Source: Achromobacter sp. HZ34 (GTDB lineage Bacteria; Pseudomonadota; Gammaproteobacteria; Burkholderiales; Burkholderiaceae_B). From it: 64,000 nt of DNA. The notes beneath the pieces were generated by a model. The model searched no databases. It was not told the origin of the DNA and was given only the letters and a program-made list of their open reading frames with translations. The stretch lies in contig NZ_NJIX01000002.1 of the NCBI RefSeq assembly GCF_002209485.1, positions 1 through 64,000 on the forward strand, read 5' to 3'. Positions within the stretch are counted from its first letter, which is position 1; every line of letters starts with the position of its first letter. Shown here piece by piece: positions 63,785 through 64,000 of the stretch. Position numbers and translations under genes: made by a program.

Positions 63785-64000
63785 CGAGAGCGGTTCTGGC
63801 GCTCGCTTTGCTGGCAGCGGGGCTGGCCTACCCGTTCGTCGTGTATGCCGGCCTGCAGGGCGGCGGCGCGCGCTGGATCGCCCTGCCCCTGGCAGCGCTA
63901 TGGCTGGCGCGCGCGTTGACCGCGCCGTCCGGCCAGGCCGGCGGCCGCCTGTTGCCGGCCTTGGCCCTGGCCTTCTGCCTGGTGCTGGCCTTCGCCGAGG
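63781..64000 (+). CDS. Membrane protein, partial (ApeG-like, COG4648-type)
   Basis: The frame starts at ATG 63781 in an ATGA overlap with the carrier protein gene and stays open to the end of the window, giving the first 73 residues. The text shows hydrophobic segments (VLALALLAAGLAYPFVVYAG, ALPLAALWLARAL, LALAFCLVLAFAE) in an Ala/Leu-rich membrane protein. Its place after two carrier proteins matches the small membrane protein of aryl polyene clusters. The gene is incomplete here. Confidence 0.75.
   Translation, partial: MTRAVLALALLAAGLAYPFVVYAGLQGGGARWIALPLAALWLARALTAPSGQAGGRLLPALALAFCLVLAFAE

Overview
The window reads as an ordinary chromosomal stretch of a high-GC betaproteobacterium of the Alcaligenaceae, most likely Bordetella or a close relative such as Achromobacter. 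The reasons are the dense packing of GC-rich genes, three Bug-type periplasmic solute-binding proteins of tripartite tricarboxylate transporters, seven LysR regulators, an imuA-imuB-dnaE2 mutagenesis cassette, and a YbiT, TadA, MltB and ArfB housekeeping complement of betaproteobacterial type. I see no rRNA, tRNA, CRISPR array, transposase or phage gene.

Layout. 1-6.3 kb: a GC-rich repeat, then a catabolic module (GMC alcohol dehydrogenase, aldehyde dehydrogenase, Bug protein), a LysR gene and a small exported protein. 6.3-15.8 kb: Old Yellow Enzyme, ArfB ribosome rescue hydrolase, luciferase-like monooxygenase, thioredoxin, YigZ-like protein, MFS carrier, YbiT ABC-F ATPase, enoyl-CoA hydratase homologue and a YbaL-like antiporter that lacks the usual cytosolic domain. 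16-25.2 kb: cell-wall and housekeeping genes (M19 dipeptidase with an unusual N-terminus, LD-carboxypeptidase with a His-rich tail, TadA, HAD hydrolase, an exported protein, an MdtD-like pump divergent from a Tgl-type transglutaminase homologue, and an MltB-type lytic transglycosylase). 25.3-35.6 kb: DUF72 protein, small membrane protein, thioredoxin-like protein, Bug protein plus alpha/beta hydrolase, LysR and MFS carrier, an I78-inhibitor lipoprotein, and a complete polar amino-acid ABC importer. 35.9-46.8 kb: 2OG oxygenase and a string of LysR-controlled enzymes (DJ-1/PfpI protein, aldo/keto reductase, muconate cycloisomerase with a Bug protein), a DUF1311 protein and a type II NADH dehydrogenase. 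46.9-57.9 kb: the giant helicase Lhr, then imuA-imuB-dnaE2 behind a LexA-like box, then a Gln-rich microprotein. 58.1-60.5 kb: a DadA-like D-amino acid dehydrogenase divergent from its probable LysR regulator. 60.5-64 kb: the left edge of an aryl-polyene type cluster (phosphopantetheinyl transferase; chain length factor, acyltransferase, two acyl carrier proteins, membrane protein), which runs off the end.

The most unusual signals are: (i) at least eight short, degenerate, unrelated tandem repeats that begin at or just after stop codons, with in-frame counterparts inside two genes; (ii) a Bacillus Tgl-like transglutaminase homologue sharing a promoter region and a perfect 10-bp inverted repeat with an efflux pump; (iii) a dipeptidase with a lipoprotein signal buried inside the chain; (iv) two precise operator candidates, ATAC-N7-GTAT at catR and paired ATA-N9-TAT sites 80 bp apart at the dadA-like gene. 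Family calls are from reading the protein sequences; no database search was run.
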